Source: an uncultured Cloacibacillus sp.
GTDB taxonomy: Bacteria; Synergistota; Synergistia; Synergistales; Synergistaceae
Reading direction: 5' to 3'
NCBI GenBank assembly: GCA_900545755.1
Contig: URAG01000041.1
Coordinates: 1-18,642, forward strand
DNA: 18,642 nt
Shown: piece by piece, positions 6,204 to 14,864 of the stretch
Position numbering within the stretch: the stretch's first letter is position 1
Layout of the letters: each line of letters starts with the position of its first letter
The notes under the pieces: generated by a model
Seen by the model: the letters and a program-made list of their open reading frames with translations, nothing else
Told to the model about the DNA's origin: nothing
Databases searched by the model: none
Position numbers and translations under genes: made by a program

Positions 6204-8387
6204 GTGGAAGAAACCGGAGTAAAGCGTGAGGATTATCCTCGTGTGCCGTTCGGAGAGTTTGCCGAACCAAGTCGCGAGGAATGGTATGCGGAAGCGAACT
6301 CCGCGCTGAAGGGCGCGCCGTTTGACAAAAAAATGTATACGGAGACTTACGAGGGGATTCTGCTTAAACCGATCTATAATCTCGAGGACGCTGAGTCGTT
6401 TCTGAAGCTTGGCGGCTTTCCTGGAGAAGCGCCTTTCCTTCGTGGTACGAGGAGCTCCGGTTATATCGCTTCGCCGTGGAACGTTTCACAGGGCGTCGGT
6501 GAGGTTATTCCAGAGGCCGCCGCGGAGGCTGCAAAGCGCGAGCTTGAGCACGGCGCGACAGTTGCAAACTTCGGGCTTGACGAATGTACGCTGCTTGGGG
6601 CCGACCCGTCGCCGGAGATTTTCACGGGAGATTACCGCGGGCTCTCTCTTACTACGTTGCGCGATGCGGAAACGGTTTTTTCAGGCTTTGATTTTTCAAA
6701 AACGCCCGTCTACATCTACGCGGGAGCTTCGGCCGTGCCAATGCTCGGCCTTTTCGGGGCGCGGGCGAGGGCGGCGGGCGAGAGGGCTTCGCTTGCTTCA
6801 GCGCGCGGCTGCATAGGCGCGGACCCGCTCGGCGAGCTCGCGCGGCGCGGGACACTGCCCGTCCCTATCGACGAGCTTTACGACGAGATGGCGCTTGCCA
6901 TCGAATGGGCGGAGCTGAACGTGCCGGGGATAAAGACGATAGCGATACAGGGCGCGGCCTATCATGACGGCGGCGCGAGCGCTGTGCAGGAGACGGCATA
7001 CGTCGTGAGCGCTGCGATAGCCTATATGCGCGCGCTGAAGTGCAGGGGAATCGAGCCGGAACGTGTGGCGAGGCAGATAAAATTCAGCTTTTCCGTCGGT
7101 ACAAACTTCTTTATGGAAATAGCGCGGCTTCGTGCGGCGCGCGCGGTGTGGGCGCAGGTTGCGGAGGCGTTCGGCGTGCCGCCGGAAGAGGCCAAGCTTG
7201 ACGTGCTTGCGCGCACTTCGCGCTTCACCGAGACGGTTTACGACCCCTACGTGAATATACTGCGCGCGACGACGCAGGCCTTCTCGTGCGCGGTCGGCGG
7301 CGCGGACGACATGCAGGTTGGATGTTTCGACGGCGCGGTGCGCCCCGAGACGGAGTTCTCGATGCGCGTCGCGCGCAACATACAGATAATGTTACAGAAG
7401 GAATTCGACATGCTTCAGCCTGTGGATCCGGCTGGCGGCTCTTGGTACGTCGAGCGACTCACGCAGCAGTGCGCAGCGAAGATATGGGAACTTATACAGT
7501 CTGTAGACGGCGAGGGTGGCCTCTACGCCGCGCTCAAAAAAGGCTCTGTGCAGGACGCGGTCGGCAAGGTTTTCCAGAAACGACTGAAAAATCTCGCCTT
7601 CCGTAAAGACCGCGCCGTCGGCACGAACATGTATCCGAACATACTGGAGAAGCCGCTTGAGGACACGTCGCCGAAGGGCGCGGAGCTTTACGCGGCGCGC
7701 CGCGAGGCGATAGACAAATTCCTCGAAGTTTCGGAGCGCCGCCACGCGGCGGAGCTTCTGGCGAATCTGCACGAGGCGGTGAACGCGGGAGGCGGCGGCT
7801 TCGTGGAGCGCGTCGCCGAGGCGTTCATGTCGGGTGCGACGATAGGCGAGGTGCGCCGCGCTCTCGACGACGGTTTCGAGGGCGAGGAGACGGCGCGCGC
7901 GATAGGCGTCCACCGCTGGACGGAGGAGATAGAGGAGCTGCGCCGCCGTACCGAGGACTACATGGCGAAGACCGGAAAGACTGTGAAAATTTTCCTCGCG
8001 AACATGGGGCCAGTGCCGCAGCACAAGGCTCGCGCGGATTTCAGCGCTGGCTTCATGGAGGTCGCGCACTTCGACGTGATACGCAGCGACGGATTTTCCT
8101 CGCCCGAGGATGCCGCGAAGGCCGCCGCGGAGTCGGGGGCCTGCGCCGCGGTGATATGCTCGACGGACGACACCTATCCCGAGCTCGTGCCGCCTGTCGC
8201 CTCAGGCATAAAGGCCGCCGCGCCGGATATGATGGTTTTCGTCGCGGGAGCGCCCGCGGCTGAATATAAGGACTCGTACCTGGACGCCGGAGTGGACGGC
8301 TTCATCCACGTAAAGGCGAACTGCCTCGAAATTTTGGGACAGATACAGGATATTGCGATGGGCGGCAAAGAAGCGGAGGCGCGTTAA
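6204..8387 (+). CDS. mutA: Methylmalonyl-CoA mutase small (beta) subunit
   Basis: This is the non-catalytic partner of the AdoCbl-dependent mutase that interconverts succinyl-CoA and (R)-methylmalonyl-CoA. Starting at GTG 6204 it has 727 residues. An N-terminal mutase barrel (about 45-560) shows FLRGTRSSG (78-86), [41 protein letters not shown] and [13 protein letters not shown]. From about 590 there is a second Rossmann-like domain, a degenerate cobalamin-binding fold. At the place where the catalytic subunit has DGHDRG it reads [11 protein letters not shown], so the axial histidine motif is absent, as expected for the small subunit. It is somewhat longer than the roughly 640 residues of the Propionibacterium protein. 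It is first in the operon, 37 bases after the riboswitch terminator, and its stop is one base before the mutB ATG. The exact start is the least certain part. Confidence 0.92.
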   Translation: MEETGVKREDYPRVPFGEFAEPSREEWYAEANSALKGAPFDKKMYTETYEGILLKPIYNLEDAESFLKLGGFPGEAPFLRGTRSSGYIASPWNVSQGVGEVIPEAAAEAAKRELEHGATVANFGLDECTLLGADPSPEIFTGDYRGLSLTTLRDAETVFSGFDFSKTPVYIYAGASAVPMLGLFGARARAAGERASLASARGCIGADPLGELARRGTLPVPIDELYDEMALAIEWAELNVPGIKTIAIQGAAYHDGGASAVQETAYVVSAAIAYMRALKCRGIEPERVARQIKFSFSVGTNFFMEIARLRAARAVWAQVAEAFGVPPEEAKLDVLARTSRFTETVYDPYVNILRATTQAFSCAVGGADDMQVGCFDGAVRPETEFSMRVARNIQIMLQKEFDMLQPVDPAGGSWYVERLTQQCAAKIWELIQSVDGEGGLYAALKKGSVQDAVGKVFQKRLKNLAFRKDRAVGTNMYPNILEKPLEDTSPKGAELYAARREAIDKFLEVSERRHAAELLANLHEAVNAGGGGFVERVAEAFMSGATIGEVRRALDDGFEGEETARAIGVHRWTEEIEELRRRTEDYMAKTGKTVKIFLANMGPVPQHKARADFSAGFMEVAHFDVIRSDGFSSPEDAAKAAAESGACAAVICSTDDTYPELVPPVASGIKAAAPDMMVFVAGAPAAEYKDSYLDAGVDGFIHVKANCLEILGQIQDIAMGGKEAEAR

Positions 8388-8388
8388 A

Positions 8389-10584
8389 ATGGCCGAAAGA
8401 TACCCGGATTTCACAAAAATACCGCTCGACATGAGCCCGCGCAGGCCAGTGTCGTTCGAGGAATGGAAGAAAAAGGTCGAACGCGAGACGGGAAAGCCCT
8501 TCGAGAGCCTCATGCGCAGGACGATGGAGCAGATAGACGTAGCACCGCTCTACACCGAGGCCGACTACGAGGGCATGACGCACCTGAAATACACGGCGGG
8601 CATCCCCCCCTTCCTGCGCGGGCCGTACCCGACGATGTACGTCACGCGCCCGTGGACGGTGCGCCAGTACGCGGGATTCTCGACAGCGGAAGAAAGCAAC
8701 GCATTTTACCGCCGCAACCTCGCTGCGGGGCAGAAGGGGCTTTCGATAGCCTTCGACCTCGCGACGCACCGCGGCTACGACTCGGATCACCCGCGCGTCG
8801 TCGGCGACGTGGGCAAGGCGGGCGTCGCTGTGGACTCGATACTCGACATGGAGATACTTTTCTCGGGCATCCCGCTCGGGCAGATGTCCGTCTCGATGAC
8901 GATGAACGGCGCGGTGCTTCCAGTCATGGCCTTCTACATCGTCGCGGCGGAGGAGCAGGGCGTCGACAAGTCCGTCCTCTCCGGCACGATACAGAACGAC
9001 ATACTCAAAGAATTCATGGTGCGCAACACCTACATCTACCCGCCCGCGCCTTCGATGAGGATAATCGGCGACATATTCGCCTACACCTCGAAGAACATGC
9101 CTAAGTTCAACAGCATAAGCATCTCGGGCTACCACATGCAGGAGGCTGGGGCGACGGCGGACATCGAACTCGGCTACACGCTCGCCGACGGCCTCGAATA
9201 CATCAGGACGGGGCAGGCCGCGGGCCTCGGTGTAGACGATTTCGCGCCGCGCCTCTCCTTCTTCTGGGCGATGGGCAAGAACTACTTCATGGAAGTGGCG
9301 AAGATGCGCGCGGGACGGATGCTCTGGGCCAAGATAGTTAAGCAGTTCAACCCGAAAAAGGCGAAGTCGATGGCGTTGCGCACGCATTCGCAGACCTCGG
9401 GCTGGAGCCTCACGGAGCAGGACCCGTTCAACAACGTCGCGCGCACCTGCATAGAGGCGATGGCGGCGGCGCTCGGACACACGCAGTCGCTGCACACCAA
9501 CGCGCTCGACGAGGCGATAGCCCTGCCGACGGACTTCTCGGCGCGAATAGCGCGCAACACGCAGCTCTACATACAGGACGAGACGAGCGTCTGTAAGGTC
9601 ATAGACCCGTGGGGCGGCTCGTACTACGTCGAGGCGCTCACCGACGAGCTGATACGCCGCGCATGGGCGCACATCCAGGAGGTCGAGTCGCTCGGCGGGA
9701 TGTCGAAGGCGATAGAGACGGGGCTTCCGAAGATGCGCATAGAGGAGGCCGCTGCGCGCCGTCAGGCACGCATAGACTCCGGCAGCGAAAAGATAGTCGG
9801 CGTCAACTGCCTGCGCCTCGAACACGAAGACCCGATAGACATCCTCGAAGTCGACAACACCGCGGTGCGCGAGGCGCAGCTCGCGCGTCTCGAAAAATTA
9901 CGTGCGAACAGAGACCAGGATGAGGTAGAGCGCCGTCTCGACGCAATAACGAAATCTATGGAGACGGGCGAGGGTAACCTTCTTGAACTCGCGGTCGAGG
10001 CCGCGCGCGCGAGGGCGAGCCTCGGCGAAATCTCCTACGCTATAGAAAAAGTGGTCGGGAGGCATCAGGCCGTGATACGCTCAATATCGGGCATATACAG
10101 CAGCGAATTTGCCGACGAGGAAATAATAGAAGAAGTCAGGAAAATGACCGACGACTTCGAGAAACGTGAAGGCCGCCGTCCGCGCATAATGGTCGCGAAG
10201 ATGGGGCAGGATGGACACGACCGCGGCGCGAAGGTCGTCGCGACCGCCTACGCCGACATGGGATTCGACGTCGACGTGGGGCCGCTCTTCCAGACGCCCG
10301 AGGAGACCGCGCAGGACGCCGTCGACAACGACGTGCACATCGTCGGCATGAGCTCGCTCGCCGCGGGGCACAAGACCCTGCTCCCGCAGCTCGTTGAAGA
10401 GCTGAAGAAGCGTGGGCGCGGCGACATAATGGTCGTCGCGGGAGGCGTTATCCCGGCGCAGGACTACCAGTTCCTCTACGACCACGGCGCAGCGGCGATA
10501 TTCGGCCCCGGCACCGTCATTCCCGTCGCGGCGAAGGAAATGCTGACGATACTCAACAAGCGTCTCGCGGAGGCGCAGGGATAA
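8389..10584 (+). CDS. mutB: Methylmalonyl-CoA mutase large (alpha, catalytic) subunit
   Basis: This is the catalytic subunit of AdoCbl-dependent methylmalonyl-CoA mutase, 731 residues. The ATG at 8389 has GGAGG at 8375-8379 and gives the usual length; the frame is open further upstream but only overlaps mutA. The barrel has [18 protein letters not shown] (active-site Tyr about 94), [44 protein letters not shown] and [13 protein letters not shown]. The C-terminal cobalamin domain has MGQDGHDRG. Its histidine falls at residue 610, the same number as the axial cobalt ligand of the Propionibacterium enzyme. This is followed by GMSSLAAGH and [11 protein letters not shown]. With MutA it forms the heterodimer. 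In an amino-acid or succinate fermenter it would work toward propionate. Epimerase, decarboxylase and CoA-transferase genes are not in the window. Confidence 0.97.
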   Translation: MAERYPDFTKIPLDMSPRRPVSFEEWKKKVERETGKPFESLMRRTMEQIDVAPLYTEADYEGMTHLKYTAGIPPFLRGPYPTMYVTRPWTVRQYAGFSTAEESNAFYRRNLAAGQKGLSIAFDLATHRGYDSDHPRVVGDVGKAGVAVDSILDMEILFSGIPLGQMSVSMTMNGAVLPVMAFYIVAAEEQGVDKSVLSGTIQNDILKEFMVRNTYIYPPAPSMRIIGDIFAYTSKNMPKFNSISISGYHMQEAGATADIELGYTLADGLEYIRTGQAAGLGVDDFAPRLSFFWAMGKNYFMEVAKMRAGRMLWAKIVKQFNPKKAKSMALRTHSQTSGWSLTEQDPFNNVARTCIEAMAAALGHTQSLHTNALDEAIALPTDFSARIARNTQLYIQDETSVCKVIDPWGGSYYVEALTDELIRRAWAHIQEVESLGGMSKAIETGLPKMRIEEAAARRQARIDSGSEKIVGVNCLRLEHEDPIDILEVDNTAVREAQLARLEKLRANRDQDEVERRLDAITKSMETGEGNLLELAVEAARARASLGEISYAIEKVVGRHQAVIRSISGIYSSEFADEEIIEEVRKMTDDFEKREGRRPRIMVAKMGQDGHDRGAKVVATAYADMGFDVDVGPLFQTPEETAQDAVDNDVHIVGMSSLAAGHKTLLPQLVEELKKRGRGDIMVVAGGVIPAQDYQFLYDHGAAAIFGPGTVIPVAAKEMLTILNKRLAEAQG

Positions 10585-10585
10585 A

Positions 10586-11734
10586 ATGGGCGGCGGAACG
10601 GCGGACACGCGCCGCGCGGACGAAATCGGACGCACGGCCCCCGAATGGAGGCCGGAGGGCGCGGGCACGGAATTCGCCTGCTCCGTCATGTCCGGCGTGA
10701 AAGCCCGGGCCGTCCCGCGCGAATACACGGGCGCACCCGCCGCGAGGCCGGCAACCGCCGAAGACTACGCGCGCGGCATAACGGCGGGCGACCGCGTGAC
10801 GCTCGCGCGCGCGATAACAGTGATAGAAAGCAACGCGCCGAAGCACTTCGAGCTCGGGCAGGAGATAATCCGGCTCGTGCTGCCGCGCACGGGGCGCGCC
10901 ATGCGCGTCGGCATAACGGGCATCCCGGGCGCGGGAAAAAGCACATTCATCGAAGCGCTCGGCACGCGCCTCTGCGGCGAGGGGCACAAGGTCGCCGTGC
11001 TCGCCGTCGACCCGTCGAGCTCGCTCACCAAAGGCAGCATACTCGGCGACAAAACGCGTATGGAAAAGCTCGCGCGCGAGAAAAACGCCTTCATCCGCCC
11101 CTCGCCCTCGGGCGGCTCGCTCGGCGGCGTAACGCGCAAAAGCCGCGAAACGATGCTGCTCTGCGAGGCCGCGGGCTACGACACGATACTCGTCGAGACC
11201 GTCGGCGTCGGGCAGAGCGAGACCGCCGTGCGCTCGATGGTAGACTTCTTCCTCGTCGTCGTGATAACTGGCGCGGGCGACGAGCTTCAGGGCATCAAAA
11301 AGGGAATAATAGAGCTCGCCGACGCGATACTCGTCAACAAGGCGGACGGCGGCAACAAGCTGCGCGCGATGACTGCGCGCGCGGACTACGAACAGATCCT
11401 GCACTATCTGCGCCCAGCCACGGAAGGCTGGAGGACAGGCGCTTACACGTGCTCGTCGCTGACGGGCGAGGGAATAGACGAAATATGGAACGTCGTCGAA
11501 AAATTCAGGGAGACGACGGAACACTCGGGATTTTTCCAAAAGCGCCGCGCAGAACAGACAATAGAGTGGGTACGCGCGATGGCGGAAGAATACATAAAAA
11601 ACCGCGTCGCTGGAAACGCGGAGCTCGCAGAGCGCCGCGAGGAAATAGAAAGGCAGGTGATTGCCGGAGCCGTAACTCCGACCGTGGCGGCGAAAGCCGT
11701 GATAGACGAGATGGAGGGGCTGTTGTTCAAATAA
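10586..11734 (+). CDS. meaB: Methylmalonyl-CoA mutase chaperone GTPase MeaB (ArgK family)
   Basis: This G3E-type P-loop GTPase protects and reloads the mutase with adenosylcobalamin. In its 382 residues it shows Walker A GIPGAGKST (112-120), the VDPSSS motif (141-146), the SGGSLGGVTRKSRET block (175-189), ETVGVGQSE (204-212) and NKAD (251-254). The C-terminal helical dimerisation arm includes RAEQTIEWVRAMAEEY. The first 45-55 residues are an extension, rich in Gly, Ala and Arg, not normally present in MeaB, which usually starts close to the segment at about residue 60. No Shine-Dalgarno is seen before the internal Met35, whereas GGAGG at 10569 and AGGG at 10577 precede the ATG at 10586. The start is one base after the mutB stop, with almost the same junction sequence as mutA-mutB. 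Confidence 0.95.
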   Translation: MGGGTADTRRADEIGRTAPEWRPEGAGTEFACSVMSGVKARAVPREYTGAPAARPATAEDYARGITAGDRVTLARAITVIESNAPKHFELGQEIIRLVLPRTGRAMRVGITGIPGAGKSTFIEALGTRLCGEGHKVAVLAVDPSSSLTKGSILGDKTRMEKLAREKNAFIRPSPSGGSLGGVTRKSRETMLLCEAAGYDTILVETVGVGQSETAVRSMVDFFLVVVITGAGDELQGIKKGIIELADAILVNKADGGNKLRAMTARADYEQILHYLRPATEGWRTGAYTCSSLTGEGIDEIWNVVEKFRETTEHSGFFQKRRAEQTIEWVRAMAEEYIKNRVAGNAELAERREEIERQVIAGAVTPTVAAKAVIDEMEGLLFK

Positions 11735-11791
11735 GCGCCGCGCCGCGCAGGACATAAAGGCGCACATGTAGGACGCAAAAGCACACACACT

Positions 11792-11817
11792 CCCTCCGCC
11801 GTACCCGCGGCGGGGGG
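11792..11817. terminator. GC-rich hairpin after meaB
   Basis: A stem of up to 10 bp, CCCTCCGCCG 11792-11801 with CGGCGGGGGG 11808-11817 (one G-T wobble), closes a 6-base loop. It has no T tract on either strand. It may aid termination or protect the 3' end. Confidence 0.4.
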
Positions 11818-11834
11818 AATCTAAAAGCTGTTAT

Positions 11835-11857
11835 CGGGGCATCCGCCTGCCCCGTTT
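11835..11857 (+). terminator. Hairpin with short T run, possible meaB operon terminator
   Basis: The stem CGGGGCA 11835-11841 pairs with TGCCCCG 11848-11854 around a 6-base loop and is followed by only three T residues. It is a plausible but weak rho-independent terminator for the mutAB-meaB transcript. Confidence 0.5.
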
Positions 11858-11883
11858 ACAGATAAATCATTCCTTTCTAAGCT

Positions 11884-11912
11884 TGACCCCGCGCATTCAT
11901 TGCGCGGGGTCA
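11884..11912. repeat. Perfect 12-bp inverted repeat (strong hairpin)
   Basis: TGACCCCGCGCA 11884-11895 is the exact reverse complement of TGCGCGGGGTCA 11901-11912, with the 5-base loop TTCAT. It stands out from its AT-rich surroundings. It lacks a T tract on both strands, so it is not a classical intrinsic terminator. It could be a bidirectional transcription barrier or a dispersed repeat. Confidence 0.65.
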
Positions 11913-12291
11913 CATTATATTAGTCATCAGTTTTACTAAAAACGAGCTAAGCTTCAGTATCCAGCATACAAGAAAACTGTGCCATGGAAAGTTCCTATAA
12001 AGATGTTTGTGATTAACTTAGCGGTAATGATTTAGTATTTTACAATATGTTATATATTCAACCCAAGATATTGATTTCCGTTCTCCGTTTTTACAACGCC
12101 ACATATATATCTGTTTAACTCAAAGACATAAATTAAAGAAAGGCAAATAAAAGCCTACCGTTGTACCCTAGACTCATAGCTAAACGGCTTCCCGTAATTT
12201 AAAAACGCAACAAAAAACATAAGGCATTTGGCTCCGTATCAACAGCACGTAGACAACCTAGTATATCGCCGATATTTTATTAAAATAATTA

Positions 12292-13080
12292 CTAGCTGTT
12301 TATGCTGAAAGAGAAGGGAACTCTTACACGGATAGTACCGCGGCTATTAAATTTCCAACCTTTCAAAGCTCTCATCGCAGAATCGTCAAGACGGCTGTGA
12401 CCACTTGAACTTTCGAGTTCAACTGATGTTACTGAGCCGTTCTCAACGAGCGCTATTATAACGACAGTTCCTTCTTCGCGGCGCTTGCGCGAAAAGAGCG
12501 GGTATTCGGGTGTTACTTTTTTCAGGACCTCAAGCTCTGATAGGTTGGCGATACCGCTTCCCGTGCCCACACCAACGCCAGAGCCTCCGCCAGTACCGCC
12601 GCCGCTTCCTCCTCCGAGTCCTTCACCACGTCCGGTATCACCTCCCGCTTCAGCGTTTTCTCCGCCTCTCTGTACATCGGGAAGAATATTCGTCTGTGGG
12701 GCGACGGCGTCTCCCTCATGCCGTATGCTGTTTCCCTTTATAGCAGGAGCATGAGTTATGGTTTGTGTTTCTTTAGGTTTAACTACAGGAGCTGCTTTCT
12801 TTATTTTCGGCGAAGTTTTTGCTTTAACCGATTTTACCGACTTTGCGCGCTCGAGCGAAGACTTTTGGGAGGAAAACACTCTTGCTTGAGACGCTGGTTT
12901 ACCCCCGCCGCCACCGCCGGAACTGTGCGGCCCCGGCAAGGTTACAAGGCGTACAGACATCACCGGATTTTCTTCCAATTGGCGCTCAGGCACAGACTTT
13001 AAGACAAAAAACAGCGCAAGATGAATAGAAAGGCTGAGTATCACAGCTACGCGCCATCGTCCCCGTTCTCCTACGCTCAT
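12292..13080 (-). CDS. tonB: TonB family energy-transducing protein
   Basis: This protein couples the ExbB-ExbD proton motor in the inner membrane to an outer-membrane receptor. Its 262 residues have a short cytoplasmic N-terminus and a single membrane anchor (about 11-27) that contains Ser16 and His20 in the S-x-x-x-H arrangement critical in E. coli TonB. A lysine-rich segment (about 77-105) follows, then a long Gly/Ser-rich linker (about 140-175) where most TonBs have a Pro-rich rod. The C-terminal TonB domain (about 185-262) has TPEYPLFSRKRREEGTV, SVELESSSGHSRLD and a W-K-F end. The ATG overlaps the exbD stop by four bases (ATGA). It is last in the uptake operon; the matching outer-membrane receptor is not in the window. 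Confidence 0.93.
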   Translation of the reverse strand: MSVGERGRWRVAVILSLSIHLALFFVLKSVPERQLEENPVMSVRLVTLPGPHSSGGGGGGKPASQARVFSSQKSSLERAKSVKSVKAKTSPKIKKAAPVVKPKETQTITHAPAIKGNSIRHEGDAVAPQTNILPDVQRGGENAEAGGDTGRGEGLGGGSGGGTGGGSGVGVGTGSGIANLSELEVLKKVTPEYPLFSRKRREEGTVVIIALVENGSVTSVELESSSGHSRLDDSAMRALKGWKFNSRGTIRVRVPFSFSINS

Positions 13081-13466
13081 TCAGCCCGACCTCCTGAAAG
13101 CAACAACCCGGCTGAGCTTACGCCTTGGCTGCGCAGCAGCGAGAGAATGGAAGCTACATCGCCGTAAGGTACTCCTTCGTCTCCGGCAATGAGTATTTCC
13201 CGTCCTTTCTCCATCTCAGCCGCATTAGAAAGCTCGTCTCTGCTTATTTCTTGCCCGTTCCAATAAAGTTTTTTGTCTGTGGCGACGGTCAGGACGACGG
13301 CTCCCCGCGTGTCTGCGGAATCGCCGTCACCCTGCGGCAGGTTTACGTCCAGCTTTCCCTGGACGAACGAGGCGGTGAGCACAAAGAATATGATGAGCAT
13401 AAAAAGGACGTCTATAAGCGGGGTTATGTCGATATCAACTCCGCAGCGTTTTTTCCCTTTTCTCAT
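13077..13466 (-). CDS. exbD: ExbD-type biopolymer transport protein
   Basis: This is the proton-channel partner of ExbB in the TonB motor, 129 residues. The N-terminal segment DIDITPLIDVLFMLIIFF (11-28) carries the membrane aspartate (Asp19, equivalent to Asp25 of E. coli ExbD) used for proton translocation. The rest is a small periplasmic domain of the usual kind, with a WNGQEISRDEL-like segment and a final helix-strand ending LLLSGG. Start and stop both lie in four-base ATGA overlaps, with exbB upstream and tonB downstream, which implies translational coupling and equal dosage. TolR is the alternative name for the family, but the tonB neighbour favours ExbD. Confidence 0.95.
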   Translation of the reverse strand: MRKGKKRCGVDIDITPLIDVLFMLIIFFVLTASFVQGKLDVNLPQGDGDSADTRGAVVLTVATDKKLYWNGQEISRDELSNAAEMEKGREILIAGDEGVPYGDVASILSLLRSQGVSSAGLLLSGGRAE

Positions 13467-14062
13467 GATCTGCGCTTCCTGTGCAGGTGCAGCACCCAGT
13501 CGGCTCCGCGCTGTAATTTTTCTTCTTCACTGTCTATCCTTGAATTCAGCAGCCCATTTATGAATATAACCGGTATAGCGACAGTAAGCCCCGCGACCGT
13601 CGTGTAGAGCGCTTTCCAGATGCCGCCCGTTACGGCTTCCGCGCTGATCTGCCCTCCCATGTGCAGGGAGCCAAACATTTCAACCATGCCGAGAACGGTT
13701 CCCAGCAGCCCGAGAAGCGGCGAGAGCTTGCCGACCATCTCGAGTATGAACAGATGTTTTTCCCATCTGTATATCTCGCGCCGTATGCTTTCTTCGGTGA
13801 GAAGCTTCATGTCCTCGCGCTCCGCATCCCATTGGGAGAGCGCATCCGCAAACAGGCGTGCAAGCGAGCTGTCCGCCGACTGAAGCTCGGCTTTTCCATG
13901 CTCGCCGCGGACGGCTGAAGCGAAAATGCGTTCAAGTTCCTCTGCACTGCCGGACGCCCTGCGGAAGAACATAAGACGCTCTATCACCACGGCGAGCGCG
14001 ACGACGGACAGCGCCGCTATGATCCACATTATGCTTCCGCCTTCGTTCATGTAATTAAGCAT
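13463..14062 (-). CDS. exbB: ExbB-type proton channel subunit
   Basis: This MotA/TolQ/ExbB family inner-membrane protein has 199 residues. It has three membrane segments: about 11-32, 105-130 (with the conserved LSPLLGLLGTVLGM, 113-126) and 150-172 (ALYTTVAGLTVAIP, 151-164). A cytoplasmic loop of about 70 residues separates the first two. It assembles with ExbD around the TonB anchor. The ATG at 14062 has AAAGGAGG seven bases before it and overlaps the end of the cbiR-like gene by eight bases, so the motor genes are in the same transcript as the cobamide import genes. The substrate is inferred from this context only. Confidence 0.95.
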   Translation of the reverse strand: MLNYMNEGGSIMWIIAALSVVALAVVIERLMFFRRASGSAEELERIFASAVRGEHGKAELQSADSSLARLFADALSQWDAEREDMKLLTEESIRREIYRWEKHLFILEMVGKLSPLLGLLGTVLGMVEMFGSLHMGGQISAEAVTGGIWKALYTTVAGLTVAIPVIFINGLLNSRIDSEEEKLQRGADWVLHLHRKRRS

Positions 14063-14864
14063 GTAAATCCTCCTTTGCCATTTCGCTGGCGAATTTTCTC
14101 AGAAAATCTACGGATGTTCCGTAATCGTCTTCAAAAACCTCGATCGTCATAATGCGCTCCCCTCCGTCGGAAGCCAGTATCTTCAGCACGCGCGACAGAA
14201 GCCCCTTGTCGAAATAGGTCATAGCGCTGTGATCCACCCCGTCCGGCTTCACTCCGTGAATATGCAGCACGCGCGTCGCGCTGAGGTATTTCGTGAGCAG
14301 CTCTTCGACCGGATAGCCGTACATCACGAGATGTCCCACGTCTATGCAGGCGGAAATGCCTGTTTCGGCGATGACGGGCCACAGATACCCGAAGTTGAAG
14401 TCCAGCGTCTCGGCGCATATCAGCTTTCTATCGTGCGCGGCTCCTGCGATGCGTCCGGCGGATCCCGCAGTCAGTTCGCGCCAGCGCTCCATATCAGCGC
14501 TCGGGACGGTTCCGTACCGTTCTCCGCATAGGTGCAGCACGTAGGCGTAAGGATTCAGACAGTCGAAGAGCTCCATTATTCTTAAGCACGAATCCTCACA
14601 GCGCCGTCTCTCGGATGCGTCAAGCGACATACAGACGTTTTCCGCAAAATGCACGGTGCAGCTCATACCGAGCTCGAGCTTCAGCTCGGCAAGCGCGCGC
14701 ACTTCGTCTTTGGAGGGGATGTTCGAACCGTAAGCGTTGTCAAAGAGCACAAGCTGCATATCGTCGACATCGCGCGAAAGCTCGCGCAGATTTCCGGCGA
14801 ATCCGTCGTGGACCACCCACGAAGTCCCGCCGAAGCGTACGCCTGGGAATCTGAGCCGCTCCAT
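14055..14864 (-). CDS. cbiR: Sugar-isomerase/AP-endonuclease-2 type TIM barrel, probable cobamide-remodelling enzyme CbiR
   Basis: This 269-residue protein has the AP_endonuc_2 (xylose isomerase-like) barrel pattern of metal ligands: VHFAEN (His72), LHLCGE (His111), CAETLDF (Glu152), CIDVGH (Asp175, His178), LHIHGV (His201 and His203), DH (211-212) and IEVFEDD (Glu242). CbiR, described in Akkermansia muciniphila, belongs to this superfamily. It cleaves the nucleotide loop of imported cobamides so that a preferred lower ligand can be attached. Here the gene sits between btuC and exbB in a cobamide uptake operon, directly adjoining the btuC stop (no gap) and overlapping exbB. No signal peptide is present, so it acts in the cytoplasm after import. 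The family also includes sugar epimerases and endonuclease IV; the operon context is what favours CbiR. Confidence 0.8.
   Translation of the reverse strand: MERLRFPGVRFGGTSWVVHDGFAGNLRELSRDVDDMQLVLFDNAYGSNIPSKDEVRALAELKLELGMSCTVHFAENVCMSLDASERRRCEDSCLRIMELFDCLNPYAYVLHLCGERYGTVPSADMERWRELTAGSAGRIAGAAHDRKLICAETLDFNFGYLWPVIAETGISACIDVGHLVMYGYPVEELLTKYLSATRVLHIHGVKPDGVDHSAMTYFDKGLLSRVLKILASDGGERIMTIEVFEDDYGTSVDFLRKFASEMAKEDLHA

Larger units (their letters stand above)
11735..12291. other. Non-coding spacer between convergent operons
   Basis: No gene is visible over 557 bases. The left third is GC-rich and carries three hairpins. The rest, from about 11915, is AT-rich with stop codons in all frames and no recognisable RNA gene. 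No clear T-tract terminator was found for the minus-strand tonB end. The nearest structures there are short palindromes at about 12270-12292. Confidence 0.6.

Noticed and set aside
8302..9825. Minus-strand open frame of about 500 codons opposite mutB
   Set aside because: It is the antisense of a GC-rich gene; the product is Arg/His/Val-rich and the sense strand is clearly MutB.
10553..11788. Minus-strand open frame opposite meaB and a second plus-strand frame at 10645-11757
   Set aside because: Both are composition artefacts of GC-rich DNA; the MeaB motifs are all in the frame starting at 10586.
12140..12160. Small palindrome AGGC-AAATAAAA-GCCT as a tonB terminator
   Set aside because: The stem is only 4 bp and lies about 130 bases past the gene; too weak to call.
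11735..12291. tRNA, small RNA gene or CRISPR repeats in the spacer
   Set aside because: No T-loop sequence, no spaced direct repeats and no promoter-terminator pair could be found.
12560..12665. Short GC-rich repeats resembling a tandem array
   Set aside because: They are simply the Gly-Gly-Ser codons of the TonB linker, with no fixed repeat unit.
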